This document shows, in pieces, positions 20,245 through 32,108 of a DNA stretch of 42,677 nucleotides (positions are counted from its first letter, which is position 1; every line of letters starts with the position of its first letter). The stretch comes from Lingula anatina (lineage: Eukaryota; Brachiopoda; Lingulata; Lingulida; Lingulidae). The stretch covers positions 62,675 to 105,351 of the forward strand of contig NW_019773736.1 in assembly GCF_001039355.2 (NCBI RefSeq). Reading direction: 5' to 3'. Under the pieces are notes generated by a model that saw only the letters and a list, made by a program, of their open reading frames with translations, was not told the origin of the DNA and made no database searches. The position numbers and the translations under genes are program-made.

Positions 20245-20586
20245 ATGACAGAGAGTGAAGCACCTGGCAACAGTGCTCCTACGCGACCGCAAAATGTATC
20301 TGATCTTGAACAGGAGGAAAACTGGGACAAGCTACCGCAGTTGTGGTTTAGATCCACGAAATTGCAATTTGGAGAGGGCGCTCCAGTGGTTCCTCTCGTC
20401 CAGTTTTCCTTTAATTCTATCTTTCCGGAGGTAACGAACGATCCTGTTGCAAAATACGTGAAGCAGAGTCTGCACACAGACGGGCGTCTTACAGTCAAAA
20501 AACAATTTGGAACATATGAAAATTTTGTTAACGAAACTAAAGGTGCGGTTGGGATTGTCACGTTGAAAAAACTACCAGTTGCGCAG
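20245..20586 (+). CDS. Novel-N-terminus serine protease, coding exon 1
   Basis: The exon probably starts at 20183 after TTTTGTTTCAG. The first in-frame ATG is at 20245 with A at -3 (AAAATGACA). The peptide opens with an acidic, low-complexity stretch (MTESEAPGNSAPTRPQNVSD) with no signal peptide, then a globular-looking region starting LPQLWFRSTKLQFG. It ends GCGCAG|GTAAAT in phase 0. If an upstream coding exon exists, the frame is open back through the acceptor. I do not recognise this domain. Confidence 0.72.
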
Positions 20587-20693
20587 GTAAATAGTTTTGT
20601 TCTTTTTTAAAGATAATTATGATTTTTGCTTTGTAAAACATATTAGCGCAATATTAGAGTAATATGATTCATGTCTCAGCACTTTTTTTTCAG

Positions 20694-21082
20694 GAATCTG
20701 AAGCTATAATCCAAATTTATGAATGTTTTCGCAGTAAAGGCGGTTCGTTTGTGCTTGTGCTCAACTACGACACTTATTTGTCAACCCAGTCTGAAAAACC
20801 TAGTGTGCTCAAATGTCTTCTTGAACACTACAAGGGGAAGACAATGAAGGGCTACATAAGAGTCACGCAAGGGCTAAGTTTATCAATGGTATTCCCGCCA
20901 CCTGGAGACAGTGATTTCTTTTACAAGTACATCAGAAAGATAGGACTGCAAACTTGTAAGCGGATTGCGGAAAGAACAAGCCCATCATCTGTAAAGGTTG
21001 TTAAAAACATGATAAAACAGGTAGAAGAAAAAGATCCAAACACATCACCTTTGACTGATACTGCAAAAAGTCACCTGTTTGA
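20694..21082 (+). CDS. Novel-N-terminus serine protease, exon 2
   Basis: Acceptor CTTTTTTTTCAG, phase 0, 129 codons plus two bases, donor TTTGA|GTGAGTG. It encodes ESEAIIQIYECFRSKGGSFV, an alternating hydrophobic region (VLVLNYDTYL), and a helix- and Lys-rich end (VKVVKNMIKQVEEKD). There are no transmembrane segments and few cysteines, consistent with a cytoplasmic protein. Reading straight through the donor gives a stop at 21084-21086, so a retained-intron form would be a protease-less short protein. Domain unrecognised. Confidence 0.75.
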
Positions 21083-21306
21083 GTGAGTGTGTACATGTAT
21101 ATTTTCGTCTTTTAACAGTCAAAAAAAAAAAAAAAAAAAACATTGTGTGGCAGTTAAGAAATAAGATCATTTATTGTAATAGTTTATTCAATCTGTTGTA
21201 ATGCATATTTTACTGTGATTTTCTATCCCATAAGTATGTATTATTGTAAATACAATAAATGCAAGTATGTTGCATAACTATAGGACTATTTTGCACCTTT
21301 TTTCAG

Positions 21307-22309
21307 ACTTCCCTTTGTAAAAGGGTTTTGTGTCATGGCCGAGACACCTCATATCTACATCCGTAAGGAACACTTCGGTAACCGTGATTCACATAAACAG
21401 GTGCACGATATTGTATCGCCCTATTTTGGTGACCGTTATTTTATTTTGAAATATTCTGAGAAATTTCGTTTTGTACCCCTTGTATCAATTAAGCCAGGAG
21501 AGGCTATATTCCGCAATCCTTCCAATCCGGAAATATACGGAACTCTCGGTGCTTTACTTGAAGTGCGTCAAGGATCTGCGCACGAAGAGCATGATTGGTT
21601 TGGCTTAACATGTGAGCATGTTGTGGGACGGAGTGCTTCAATGATGATCAAAACGGGGGACAATTTATTTTCTGACTTTGGCAAAGTAGTATACAAGAGA
21701 AATAGATATAAAACAGAGAAGGATGTTGCCCTCATAAAGATAAACCCTTTGCTTTACCCCACAAACACCCGTGGACACATTGATGTTTGTAGAAATCTTG
21801 AAGGAATTCAAATGCAGAAGGTCCGAAAGATGGGAGCTCAAACCGGGGAAACGCATGGCATTGTGGTAGGAACGGAGTGTGAATTTCGTGAATATGGTAA
21901 AGAGTTCATATTGCTATGTTCGGAAAAACGTTCAGCTCATTTTGCAGAGGGAGGTGATAGTGGTTCTGTTGTTGTATTAGAAGATAATAGCAAATTAGAA
22001 GCTTTGTCCATACTTGTAGGAAAAGTTGAAAACGGGAGTATGCTCTCCCCTTTCATTTCAGAGGACACACATGTAATCTATTCCGACACCTTAACAGCAT
22101 CTTTGGATCAAATAAAACACGGTTTTCCTTCCGTTTTGAGCGACATGGATCTTGATATCATTTCCCTACCATTTATGGATCATAGATACTTTAAACTGCT
22201 GAATGATGCATCAGAAATCAGACTGCATGTTCAACCGAGCGAACTGAAGAAGCATGCATCAGAAACCAGATTGCATGGTCAACCGAGCGAAGTGATGACA
22301 TGGTGTTGA
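21307..22309 (+). CDS. Trypsin-fold serine protease, catalytic exon
   Basis: The acceptor CTTTTTTCAG at 21306 completes the Glu codon split in exon 2 and reads LPFVKGFCV, then in frame MAETPHIYIRK. The full protein is 577 aa. The protease part shows WFGLTCEHVVGR (catalytic His, residue 348), EKDVALIKI (Asp 383) and FAEGGDSGSVVV (Ser 462), with KMGAQTGETHGIVVGTEC between them. The 35-residue His-to-Asp spacing is shorter than in digestive trypsins, there is no activation cleavage site, and the paired cysteines of secreted S1 enzymes are not evident. This suggests an intracellular enzyme nearer to HtrA-, Ssy5- or Nal1-like peptidases than to trypsin. The C-terminus carries two 16-residue repeats (ASEIRLHVQPSELKKH and a variant). 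The substrate is unknown. An internal ATG at 21335 could yield a protease-only form. Confidence 0.85.
22207..22302 (+). repeat. 48-bp in-frame tandem repeat at the protease C-terminus
   Basis: GCATCAGAAATCAGACTGCA... recurs exactly 48 bp later (GCATCAGAAACCAGATTGCA...), encoding two 16-residue units ASExRLHxQPSE. The last unit runs into the stop codon. Confidence 0.9.
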
Positions 22310-22608
22310 TAATGATGATAATGATAGGATAATGCGTAGATGTAAGGACGAATGCCAGTCACAATCACAAACGATATTTTCACTTTTTTCCCGCTTTCTG
22401 GTCCTTTTTTTCATAGCATTCCTGACTTAATATTTAAGCACTGCAAGCAATATTTCAAAACGCCCTGAGCCAGCCACGATGACTTATCTTTTATTGCAAA
22501 CCCAACACAACCTTGTATTCTTACTGTGCAGTCCAACGGACAAAGTTGGTTTTCTTTGCATTGGGTAAAACTGGTCGCATCTACACTGACTGCAGTGCTG
22601 TCGCCAAG
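22310..22608. other. 3' region of the protease gene
   Basis: Presumed 3' UTR. It begins with GATAATGATGATAATGATAG and is otherwise unremarkable; no canonical AATAAA was seen before the following element. Confidence 0.4.
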
Positions 22609-22827
22609 TTAAGCCCCCTTTACACTGGACGGTGTCCCTTCTGCGTCCAGCAGTTCGGCCCCATTTGAGAGTTAAAGAATTATAATACTTTACGTGCCGA
22701 CAACTGGCCGATCATTGAGCATTCATTCTGATACCAAATCAATGCTCGTGCCTCCTTATTAAGACCACAGCGATGCCAAATTTCATGGTCGCAGAAAGGA
22801 CGCCGTCCAGTGTAAAGGGGGTATTAA
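22609..22827. mobile_element. MITE with TTAA target duplication (piggyBac-like)
   Basis: TTAA on both sides (22609-22612 and 22824-22827). Terminal inverted repeats are CCCCCTTTACACTGGACGG and CCGTCCAGTGTAAAGGGGG, with imperfect pairing continuing to about 30 bp (GTCCCTTCTGCG versus CGCAGAAAGGAC). Non-coding, about 210 bp. Confidence 0.85.
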
Positions 22828-24583
22828 CAAAATGAAATAGAAACGTTGACAGGAATGATGCTCCCTTGAATAGTTGCAATATAACACCATCTTAACGGCT
22901 AAGTTTTTCGTTATAAATATGGGCCTTATACCGTTTGGTCCATAGATTTGCATAGGCATAGAAGTCGGAGGTTGTGCCACCCCACCACGTCACCTTTTTT
23001 AATCGCCTTTTTATCTCCATATCTCCATATCTTATCATCTTGATCTTACATTCCACAATGTCAAAAGCAAATGGAAGTTGGTCAAACATGCATTGTTTGT
23101 TCCACCGTCTAAATCCACGGGTTAAGAGTTTTTATCTCTTTTTAGTGATAATTATATATTTAAACCTCTCTTTTACACTCAAACCAAACCACTAAATTGT
23201 GCTTACCGGTAGAGACATTAGGGCGTTTTACGTTGATAACGTTTATTTAAGCGTTTGGTAAAATTTAAAATTGAAAAACTTTTATGCTGACCATAGATTC
23301 GTGATTCTGCCATTCTTTATAGATATTATTTGAAGTACTTTGTAGGGATATCACTGTGGCAGTAAATCGGGATTTACTCCTCTTTTTTATCTTATAGAAC
23401 ATATTTCGTTTCAAATATGTACACTTGATATTGGCATATTACATACGATGGCTTTAAATAGGACATTCGCCAGATAATTTTGCCTTCTCTCTTTATGGGT
23501 CTGAAGAATGGATTGCAGATTAGTGAATAAAATTAAAATATTTTTGTAAATGTTTCAGAAAATAATGTAAAGAATATAGCAGGACTAAGAGAATTGGGTA
23601 GGGCAACCTAAGAAAAAACACGCTTTCCAATCAAATTCTGGATAAGAAGTGTAGAAAATACGGAATAAGATAGATATGCTAATCTCGTGCCCTTATGTAT
23701 GACTGCAACTGAAAGGGTCACATGGGAAGCACATGGTATGCCCAACATCTTAATGGTCATGTTTTAAGAGATGTTTGTTACCTTTAAGGAACAGGAAACT
23801 TTGCAGTAATGTGATGGAATTAGATATTCAGGGCACTGCATGGACTTGGCAAAACAATCGTCTAGTTGACCGTCTCATTATGTAATCATTTCATGTGTAC
23901 GACAGTTTGGATGAAAGCACATGCGCTACTGGTGATAGTACTGAAGATTGATAAATGTGTATATGTATGGGAATGTACTTATTCTGTGGTAATGTTAGTA
24001 CAGTAAAATGGTCAATTAATGGTGTTATATTGACATTTATGAATAATTTTAAGAATATGGATTCGTTATAGTAAGTGTAAAAGTTTTCTACAACTGTGTT
24101 AATATCAAAAAGGGTCATAAGCCTTTTGCTTTAAGTAAAAGGTGTAGTTATGTACATGTAAAGAAATGCCGTAGGTGGTTAGAAATAATATCCTCACTTT
24201 TATGGAATACGAAGTCTTGAAACCGTTTAATAACCAATTGATAAAGGATAAAGAAAAATGAAAGATATCTAAATTGACCTTGTCAGAGATGCGATTTTAA
24301 TATCACTTCTAGTCCTGTAGGGTAAATATTACACATCTGGAAGCTAATTGTTTTAGAAAACTTGTTTTGAACAAGACAAAATTGAATTCATTAACAGTGG
24401 GATGCCATATGTAGTACGGAATAAAATAATGTCTTGTAATCAGTCTGTGAGCAGAACTGAAGATATCGCATATTAATATTATAATCATAAAGGAAATATT
24501 TCTTATCCCTGAAAAGGCAAAAATATTAAAGCTCACACTAGACACTCGTGTAGATCCGATAGACGTTATGCAGAACCCGAAGT
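22828..24583. other. No gene recognised
   Basis: AT-rich intergenic DNA. Short open frames on both strands here have no domain, splice or repeat support. Confidence 0.6.
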
Positions 24584-24811
24584 TTAGTACTTTATCACAA
24601 GGTCATCTTCAGGTGACACTGCTGGTGGTATTGCACTCGTCACGTGACAGTCGGCATGGAATCCCGCCAGGGCCCGGTCCCACACATGGTGTAGCTGGAA
24701 ACGCAGCTCCCCGCTACGGTTCAATGATGGTTTCTCGATTCTTTCATGAATGGCCTCCTTGACTTCTTGAGATAAAAGACGAAACTTAGGAGTCTGCATG
24801 ACATCTAGCAT
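24584..24811 (-). mobile_element. Penelope-like retroelement 3' coding remnant
   Basis: The minus-strand frame reads LLSQEVKEAIHERIEKPSLN, then RSGELRFQLHHVWDRAL and a Ser/Pro-rich tail ending EDDLVIKY and a stop. The EVKEAI...KPSLNR.GE...L..VWD.AL pattern resembles the end of the GIY-YIG endonuclease region of Penelope-like elements. It is isolated, so only a fragment survives. Confidence 0.5.
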
Positions 24812-25222
24812 ATCTTTATACGATCCTGTGTCAATCTACGACCCCCCACCCCCGCCAATTACGCTCTTCCGACCATATACTTTCAACACTGTGTTAGCCT
24901 CGACTTCTCTCAGGCATATGAAGACTCTTAAAGTCTCTGCACCTAGAGAATGGAAATTATTGCTACATTCACTGCGTAGAATATACTCTCCAGCTACTAT
25001 TAAAGGAGAACTCAAGACTTATCTATTTTAAAAAAATTATAATTGTGATTTTATAATGACTTTTTTAAGTGATTGATCAAGTGACATTTTAATTTCTAAA
25101 TTATTTGTTTTTATTATTTTCCTGATTTGATTTTTTTACTTGCCTTTATTTTATTTCTTTCACGTTTTGTTGTCTACTGAACAAATTTGGATTTTATACT
25201 TTAATAAAAAGTTATTATTATA

Positions 25223-25263
<41 letters not shown>

Positions 25264-25264
25264 C
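24812..25264 (+). mobile_element. CR1/L2/Jockey-type retrotransposon 3' end with (TTA)n tail
   Basis: The plus frame up to 25031 ends with the pattern typical of ORF2 C-termini in this group (TLKVSAPREWKLLLHSLRRI, then IKGELKTYLF and stop). An AT-rich 3' UTR and a microsatellite of about 16 TTA units follow at 25211-25264, as expected at the 3' terminus of such elements. It sits head to head with the Penelope-like remnant. Confidence 0.65.
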
Positions 25265-26055
25265 TACGTGAGTGTCCAGTGTGTGATTAATACTTTTGGT
25301 TTTTGAGGTCAAAAGTGGATGAATCATAATTTACATTAAAAAAACATGGATGAAAAAAAGAAAAGAAATTATGTTAGTACTTCATTTAACTTGTGTAAAT
25401 ATTAGATTTTATAGGCCTTCTTTGCGTTGTTAACATCATAATACAGAAGTCTAAAAAGGCTATTGCTATAGAGAAGAAACCGTAATTGCAGAGTATCACG
25501 TGTTAATAGAATACAGAGTATAAAGTAAACTAAGAAAAAGTTTATATCAAATAACAAAAGTACAAATAAGGCAATTTACAAAACACTTCATGTGGTACCA
25601 ATGGATGAATGATATGAAATGTAGCTTACTTCTGTTACTATGCGCACATAAAACAGATATTGTTTATTAAATGCTAAAAGCCAAGAAATTTGGCATATTT
25701 TAAATGTGTAAACACCATACTCCTATGGCCTTTCAGTTGTACTGTAATAAAGGTTTTACCCTTTCAAAATAAACCCTTTTTTATGCATCATTTTGCTCTG
25801 CAAGTAGAATAATTTTATCACAATGTATGGACATGCGGTAAATTGGGACGGTATAAAAAGAACAAAATGTTAGCCGTTAAATGTCCAAATCTGATGTCAC
25901 ATCCATATCGTGTTTGCGTATTTGCACAATAGCCCATTATGATGTTGTGCGTAAAATCCCATCCTGTTTTCTCTAGCACAATATTATTATTCTTTTAAGG
26001 CGGTGGGGTATTTATTCGACTTATGAAACCTGAATACTTAATTTATCCCTATACA
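25265..26055. other. No gene recognised
   Basis: AT-rich intergenic sequence without long frames or recognised repeats. Confidence 0.6.
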
Positions 26056-26393
26056 TTGGCAGATTTAGAGGGGGTTCGGGGGGTCCTGATCCCCCCCCCA
26101 TTCGATTTCTGGTCTACTCTTGTAATTATAATGTTGACTATCTGAATCATAGTTCTGAACCGTACCAAATGGCACCGTTCGCCCTCTAAAATACCAAATT
26201 TTTTCAGTGCCCTTCAGCGGACCCCACCCTGAGCTTCAGAGCTAACTTGACACTAACCTTTTCACTGTAGCCTATCTCCATCGTGTCAAGTAACCTCTGA
26301 CGAAAATAGTTTGACCTAGTTTATATAAGCCAATCAAATCCATGTTTCAAAATTTTTCACCAAAGTTTGGTGAAAACGCTGATTGGTTGACCN

Positions 26394-26434
<41 letters not shown>

Positions 26435-26512
26435 GGGGGGGGGGGGGGGGGGGGGGGGAGGTCGGCATCGCATCGCACCCCCCCCTTCAAATAATCCTGG
26501 ATCCGCCCCTGC
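26056..26512 (+). mobile_element. Family B element, long copy with poly(G) tract
   Basis: Starts GGCAGATTTAGAGGGGG and ends AATCCTGGATCCGCCCCTG, the same termini as 8986-9154. The left part (to about 26215) matches the reverse complement of 4185-4372. It contains an N at 26393 followed by about 65 G with a single T at 26434. The long G run sits between C-rich flanks and may be unreliable sequence. Confidence 0.75.
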
Positions 26513-27360
26513 TATAACTAGATGTCAAGCATGATAACTTAGAGATAGTAGATGCTTTAACAATCCTTATTTTATCAGACCCAAATCACTTCCTCGAGAA
26601 GGGGATCAGTTGTTGTTCCTTATCACATAAGAAGACTCAATTTTGAATCGAGGCTACCGTAAGGAAAGAGGGTGTCCTAATTCTGGTGAGCATATTTGTG
26701 AGAAGTTTTCAGCAAGGACCAAGGTCACCAGAAAAAGGAGAAGCAGCAGCGAGGTGTAGGAAGTAAACTTTTTGCCACATTGCTACAATTTCCACGCGTA
26801 TGCCCAAATTTTGGAGCCTGACAAGGGCAGAAATCTGTTGTAAGTAATGTGTTGTTGATGTAAGGCAACATTGCTTTTTGCTACGTTGGTGATACTTGCT
26901 TAATTGCAAAATACTACATTTCACAATTTAAGCATAATGACCATGGGCCATTTTTCTGACTCGAACAATTCGTGATGTCTTAGACCCAAGATAAACTTGA
27001 AGGTTTGATAGTTTATTCTACAGGTATCTTATGTTATGAGTTTTTTTTTTCAGGGAAAAGTAGGCCTAGTAGCTAAAGAAGTAATTACGGTGTTTATTCC
27101 AGCCTTCCTGGCCTGATCTCGTCTTCCGTCCTGTTCCCCAAGACGACTAGCAGGTAACTACATACAGATAGATAGATTTTTTTACCAGTTACGAGCAGAA
27201 AACAATAGTTAAGTAGAAACCTCAACAAAGAAGCACATTACACGTACAATTAATCACTTGGCATTTCCGTCTCCGACAACATCAAACATTTATGAACATA
27301 ATTGGCCACAGGTGTCACCCGTTTGCTGTAAAAAGCCGTAATGTCTGCATTCCCTTATAG
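26513..27360. other. No gene recognised
   Basis: Mixed-composition intergenic DNA; the 71-codon minus frame at 26709-26924 has no support. Confidence 0.55.
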
Positions 27361-27665
27361 GCCTGCTGCAAACTCTCCGGCAAATTCACTGCAAATTTGC
27401 AAATTCGCTGCAAATTTGCTGCTTATTTGGTGCGAATTTGCAAGAATTTGAATACTTTCTTGCAAACTTACTGCTAACTTAATATGTTCTTGCAAATTTG
27501 CTGCTAATTTGCTGCAAACTTGCCACAACATAAAGACTTTTCTTGCAAACTTGATGCAAACTTATGTTACTATTGTAAAATAGTTGCAAATTAGAAGCAA
27601 TACCATTTTTTCTTGCAAACAAGTTTGCTGCAATTTTACTGCAATACAGCTAGCTGCAAACTTTT
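27361..27665. repeat. Degenerate TTGCTGCAAA-type repeat
   Basis: CTGCAAATTTGC, TTGCAAACTTGC and GCTGCTAATTTG variants recur at irregular 8-25 bp spacing over about 300 bp. Because TTTGCAAA-like words are self-complementary, the tract can pair with itself extensively. Confidence 0.75.
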
Positions 27666-28339
27666 CATTTTGCTAAGGGTTGTCAAAACTGTTGTAGTCA
27701 TGTCTTAACTGTTTTCTTTTTGGGCAACAACAGATCACATGCTCTTATATCTGAATGCAATTTTCATTAATTCCAAATGTACAAAGTCTTGTATTTCTTG
27801 GACCTCATGACCATCTCCCTGTTTCAATAGCAAAACTATGGGCACTCAGCCGTAACTTACAACATCTCATCTTGTCCACTGAGATTGTATTATGAGTACA
27901 TATCACTTACAGCCATACACAGCTCTTTGCGAGCACCATTTAATGGACGACTTCAGCGATTTGTTTTCCAAAGTATTTAAATACCCTGTTTATTTTGATA
28001 AACCGACAGCAAACAAATGTTTCTCTACAGACCTAGCCCCTACCAGATAAGGAAAATGTTTTCTTGGCATTGTGTGACTCTAATTTTCATCGTCAATTAA
28101 CAGAAATTAATATGACATTATAAACTTAATATCAAAATTTCAAAAGTGTTTGCTAAAATGGTTATACAAAAGGAGTTACATGCAACAAGTACAGTAATCA
28201 AATCTTCGTTAAAAACTAAGGGACTGATCAAAATATCACAAAAAACTCCCTTCTCCTTTTTAAATTTCAAAGAAAATCATTTAACAAATATTTTTTAACT
28301 TATTTTAGTGGAAATCCCCTTGGAGATAAGATTGACCCA

Positions 28340-28575
28340 AAGTTTGTCCGATAGGCTCTGTGAATGGTCTTTATTGTAAGAACTGTGGATTGATCTATCT
28401 CCCAGGGGATTCTCAGTAAAAAAGTTTTTAAAAAAATTTGTTGAATGATTTTCTTTAAAAATTAAAAATGCGCCTAAAGTTGTCAGTCAAGCCTACTGAA
28501 ACTGCTAGGGGGTAATCAATTGTCGTTTAGCAGCTTTAGTAGGCATGCCAGACATCATTTAAATCTCAATGGAAA
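28340..28575. mobile_element. Family A element, degenerate third copy
   Basis: GATTGATCTATCTCCCAGGG, GCCTACTGAAACTGCTAGGG, GGTAATCAATTG and AGCTTTAGTAGGCATGCCAG parallel the order in 12821-13043. The ends are eroded. Confidence 0.4.
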
Positions 28576-31122
28576 ACAAGACGAATATGTGACGTCGAAA
28601 AGTAGAAATAAGCACTCAGCATGACCCCAATACTTGTAAATGGCCCATCCTCCTAAAGATATGACAGAAGGAAAAGAAATTATGAAACCTAATCCATGAC
28701 CAATACTAAATAGTTGCACCACCTCAAACAAAACAGGTGCAAAAAAACTATACCTATATCGCAAATTTTGTCACAAAACATTACTGAACACCGGTTCAAT
28801 GTCAAAACCACAGCATTAAACTCAGAGAAAGAGAGAGAGAGAGAGAAAAAGAGAACAAACAAACTTTTGATGTAAAGTTTATTAACAATGATGACTTGAT
28901 GCTGAACAACAGCAAGACCCCAGATTAATTTTTTAATTGACCAGCAGAAAACTGCAAATCTAATTTCAAATCTGGTTGTTTGTCAGAGTGACCAAGCACC
29001 AACTTCTAGTAATCTTTTTTGTATCTATCAAACTTGAAAACGTCCTTCATTCTCATACTTTTCATTGCCCTAAATATAATGAAAGTCATAACAATAATTT
29101 GGATTGTTAAAGATGTAATCCTAAAATCTTTCAACTTAAACTCTTATATATTAACATTGGACTTTTAACATTACATCCTTCATCTTGAACAACAGTAAAA
29201 AGTTAGATAATCCACTTTTTTCATATTCCAAAATATAATTGCATCACACCTGATGAACATTTTCAATGAAGGTTTGTTCATTTTTTTCTTTTAAACCAAA
29301 TTTCTGAGCCTCTCTCCCTTTTCCTTATATTACTACAAATGGCAGTGATATGGCTATTATCAAAAATCATCTACATGGCAAGGTTGTGACCTTGCTCCAA
29401 GGTGACGGTCAAAAGTTTGACCTTTGCGACCCTAAACATGGGCATTATAAAACTATACAAATTTGCAGCTACTTCAGTAATAATGATTTAACTACTAGCA
29501 AATATATTCCCAGTCTCTAACATTAGTGTATTTGATAAATATTTACACTAAATCTGCAATATCTTTATTATCAAATAACTAAATGTGAAAGATAAAGCAC
29601 TGTAAAAGAAAACTAGTTCTTACTTAGGCACCTTTGTGTAAATAATACAGTGTACAACAAGTATGCATATTTGATTGTATAATGGTTAATATACATGTAT
29701 ACCGCTATGTAAATACAACAATTTTAACATTCACATGATACCGAGTGGAAGAATCTAATTTTCTCAATTACTGCATTTCATAAGATACAAAATATCGGGA
29801 TTGTATCACAAAGTTAAAACTTCATATGTACTGTTAATGTGATCTGTAAGTTCATAATAATCCTAACTTAAAATACATTGAGTGTAATATGACATTGCTA
29901 TAGGTGGGACAAAGTACATTTTTACTGTGACATACACAGTTAACAGTGATAGTGTATGCTACAATGTATCATTCAGTGCTTCAGCAAAAGCTGTTTCAGT
30001 TTTACACATTGTCACATTGTATATCACAATATTAATGGATCAAACCAATTAGCAAAGTATGATACAATGTACCACATAAAGATATACAAAGTATAAATCT
30101 CCGCTATGTGATAGCCCATGATTATGTTAGCTTTATCAAGAACACATCCTTGAACAGGAAAATCAGCCACATGCAAAGACAGTCCAAATTGCCCAAGCTG
30201 TTTACTTAAGTTCATACACGATGGTGTATAAGAAGAAATATGAAGAAGTTGAGAAATCTGTCAATGCTTGTGAACCAAGATAATGACAGCTGATAATAAT
30301 ACTGCATTAAAGGTCACATCATACATCTCTGGTTCTTATGTTGGGAGTGGTTTAAGTGTGCATGTGTATGTAGGTTAATTGCAGTGAAAATGCTGACAGT
30401 GCCATCAATAAAAACATTTGTATCAAAAATCTCTCTGCAAAATGGCTGCCTTTCCCATCCAAGTCATAACCAGTGATGATATAAGATTTGCCTAGGAAAT
30501 TCTGAACTCTTCATGAGCTTGCAGGCGCTGTTCTTCAATTCCAAATGTAAGTAAAACTTAACTCCTTGCAGACTGCAATGGTTTACAAAGTTCAAAAATT
30601 CTGATGAAGGAGCCACTTTGGGAAATGCATTGTATCCTTGGCAACCTCTATACATATGATTTTAACCTACCCACTGACCAAAGTACTATTCAGAAATATT
30701 TTTCCATTTGATTTAACTTATGCTGGCCAAAAACATAGAGTATATGTGTCCATAGACCAATTGTCAAGAGTTTTTATTTCTTAATTTGACTTCAGGAAGG
30801 CACTACTTTTCTTGTTCTCATTTTCTGGTCCATATCTGACTTTTCCTTTTTTAAAATAAAACAATAAGTACATAATGTCAAGAAAAAGTATGACCATTCC
30901 AATTTAAAGCTGTGGTCCAATTAAGTATAAGATGTAGTTCCATTTCTGTATGCAAGTTTTCCATCACTTTCTTCCTAAATAGTTTCAGTACAAAGATGCA
31001 GCCCATGCCAGCACAAATGCTTTTAAGTTATTACTTCCATAAAAATGAAAAAAAGTATAAGAATAAAAATAATCCCTGTTGCTTATATAGGTAATGTGTA
31101 TATATATTTATATAAAGATTAT
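28576..31122 (-). other. Region downstream of the perlecan-like gene, probable 3' UTR in part
   Basis: There are no coding frames. A (GA)n run lies near 28830-28850. The sequence is AT-rich with TTTATT words (polyadenylation signals on the minus strand) near 28877 and elsewhere. The true polyadenylation site cannot be fixed. Confidence 0.4.
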
Positions 31123-31268
31123 TTAGATACACGGACTGACGCTTGTTCCACCTATTGCCTCCTGAAAGTCTATGGGGTCTTCCTGGTTGAATTTTAAGTC
31201 TCGTAAACAGCCGTTGAGTCCCTGGAAGTATTTCCCTCCTGTCATGTAACTGAAGTCTGGAACACCAC
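31123..31268 (-). CDS. HSPG2: Perlecan-like proteoglycan, last exon (end of final LamG)
   Basis: Acceptor TTCTTCCAG, then completion of a Gly codon and GVPDFSYMTGGKYFQGLNGC, continuing LRDLKFNQEDPIDF and ending TSVSPCI with TAA at 31123-31125. The Gly-X-X-GC and the final Pro-Cys-Ile form the usual disulfide-closed end of a LamG domain. The protein stops here, as perlecan does after LG3. Confidence 0.92.
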
Positions 31269-32108
31269 CTGGAAGAAAGAAAAATGTCAAATGTCATAAT
31301 TATATAAAACAAACTCTTGCTGCATTTTTGTATAATATATAAATGGGTGAAAAGTCATAAAAAGTGAAAATAAAATAAAATAAAATGAAATAAAAAAGTA
31401 GTTTGTAATTTTTCACTGTAATAAGATCATTTAAAATGGCTCAAGATAAGACTGTTAATCCTGAAATTAGGCTTAATACTGAAAACTTTCATTCTTGTAT
31501 ATAAAAGTTAAATCACTAATCACTTAGGGCCATGTTTTGCAAATTAAGTTATTATTTGCTAAGAATCCAATACATGTTCAATAAAAAACTCCCAGCTGAT
31601 TATTTGCCTTGGTTCTTTTTTGGATTTAAAATGAAAACCTTCAACCAAATTGACATTGAAGCAAAACAGCATATTACTCAAAATGGCAAAAAAATAGCCC
31701 GATTTCATAAGTCGGTATCTTTTGTTGGGGATGAAACAAGATTAAATAAAAGTAGCCTCCACACAAAGTTACTTAAAACCATGTCACAGATCCATGATCA
31801 CAGATCATACTTTGTCCTGTTTTTCATACAGGCTTATAAGGTTGCATAAATGACAGGTAATGTTTGCCTCTGACCTGGTCTGATATTTTTTCCAGAATTT
31901 TTTTTTTACAAATCGGGCAGGGAGTGACCTTATAAGGGGTGCTATAAACTGAATCTTTTTATCGTCTTAGGTTAAAAATGAGTTTTTCTTTAATATCAAA
32001 ATGCTACACTAGTATGTTATATAAGTCATTATAAAATCACAGATATTGTAGATATAATGTATAATGTATAATGTCTATTCTATATTCCAAAAGTAACTTG
32101 ATACCTAC

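Noticed and set aside
20196-20561. 121-codon minus frame opposite the protease exon
   Set aside because: Shadow of the plus-strand coding exon, which has matching splice phases.
31031-31312. 93-codon minus frame over the last perlecan exon
   Set aside because: Wrong frame; the correct frame joins in phase to the previous exon and ends in the LamG Pro-Cys-Ile.
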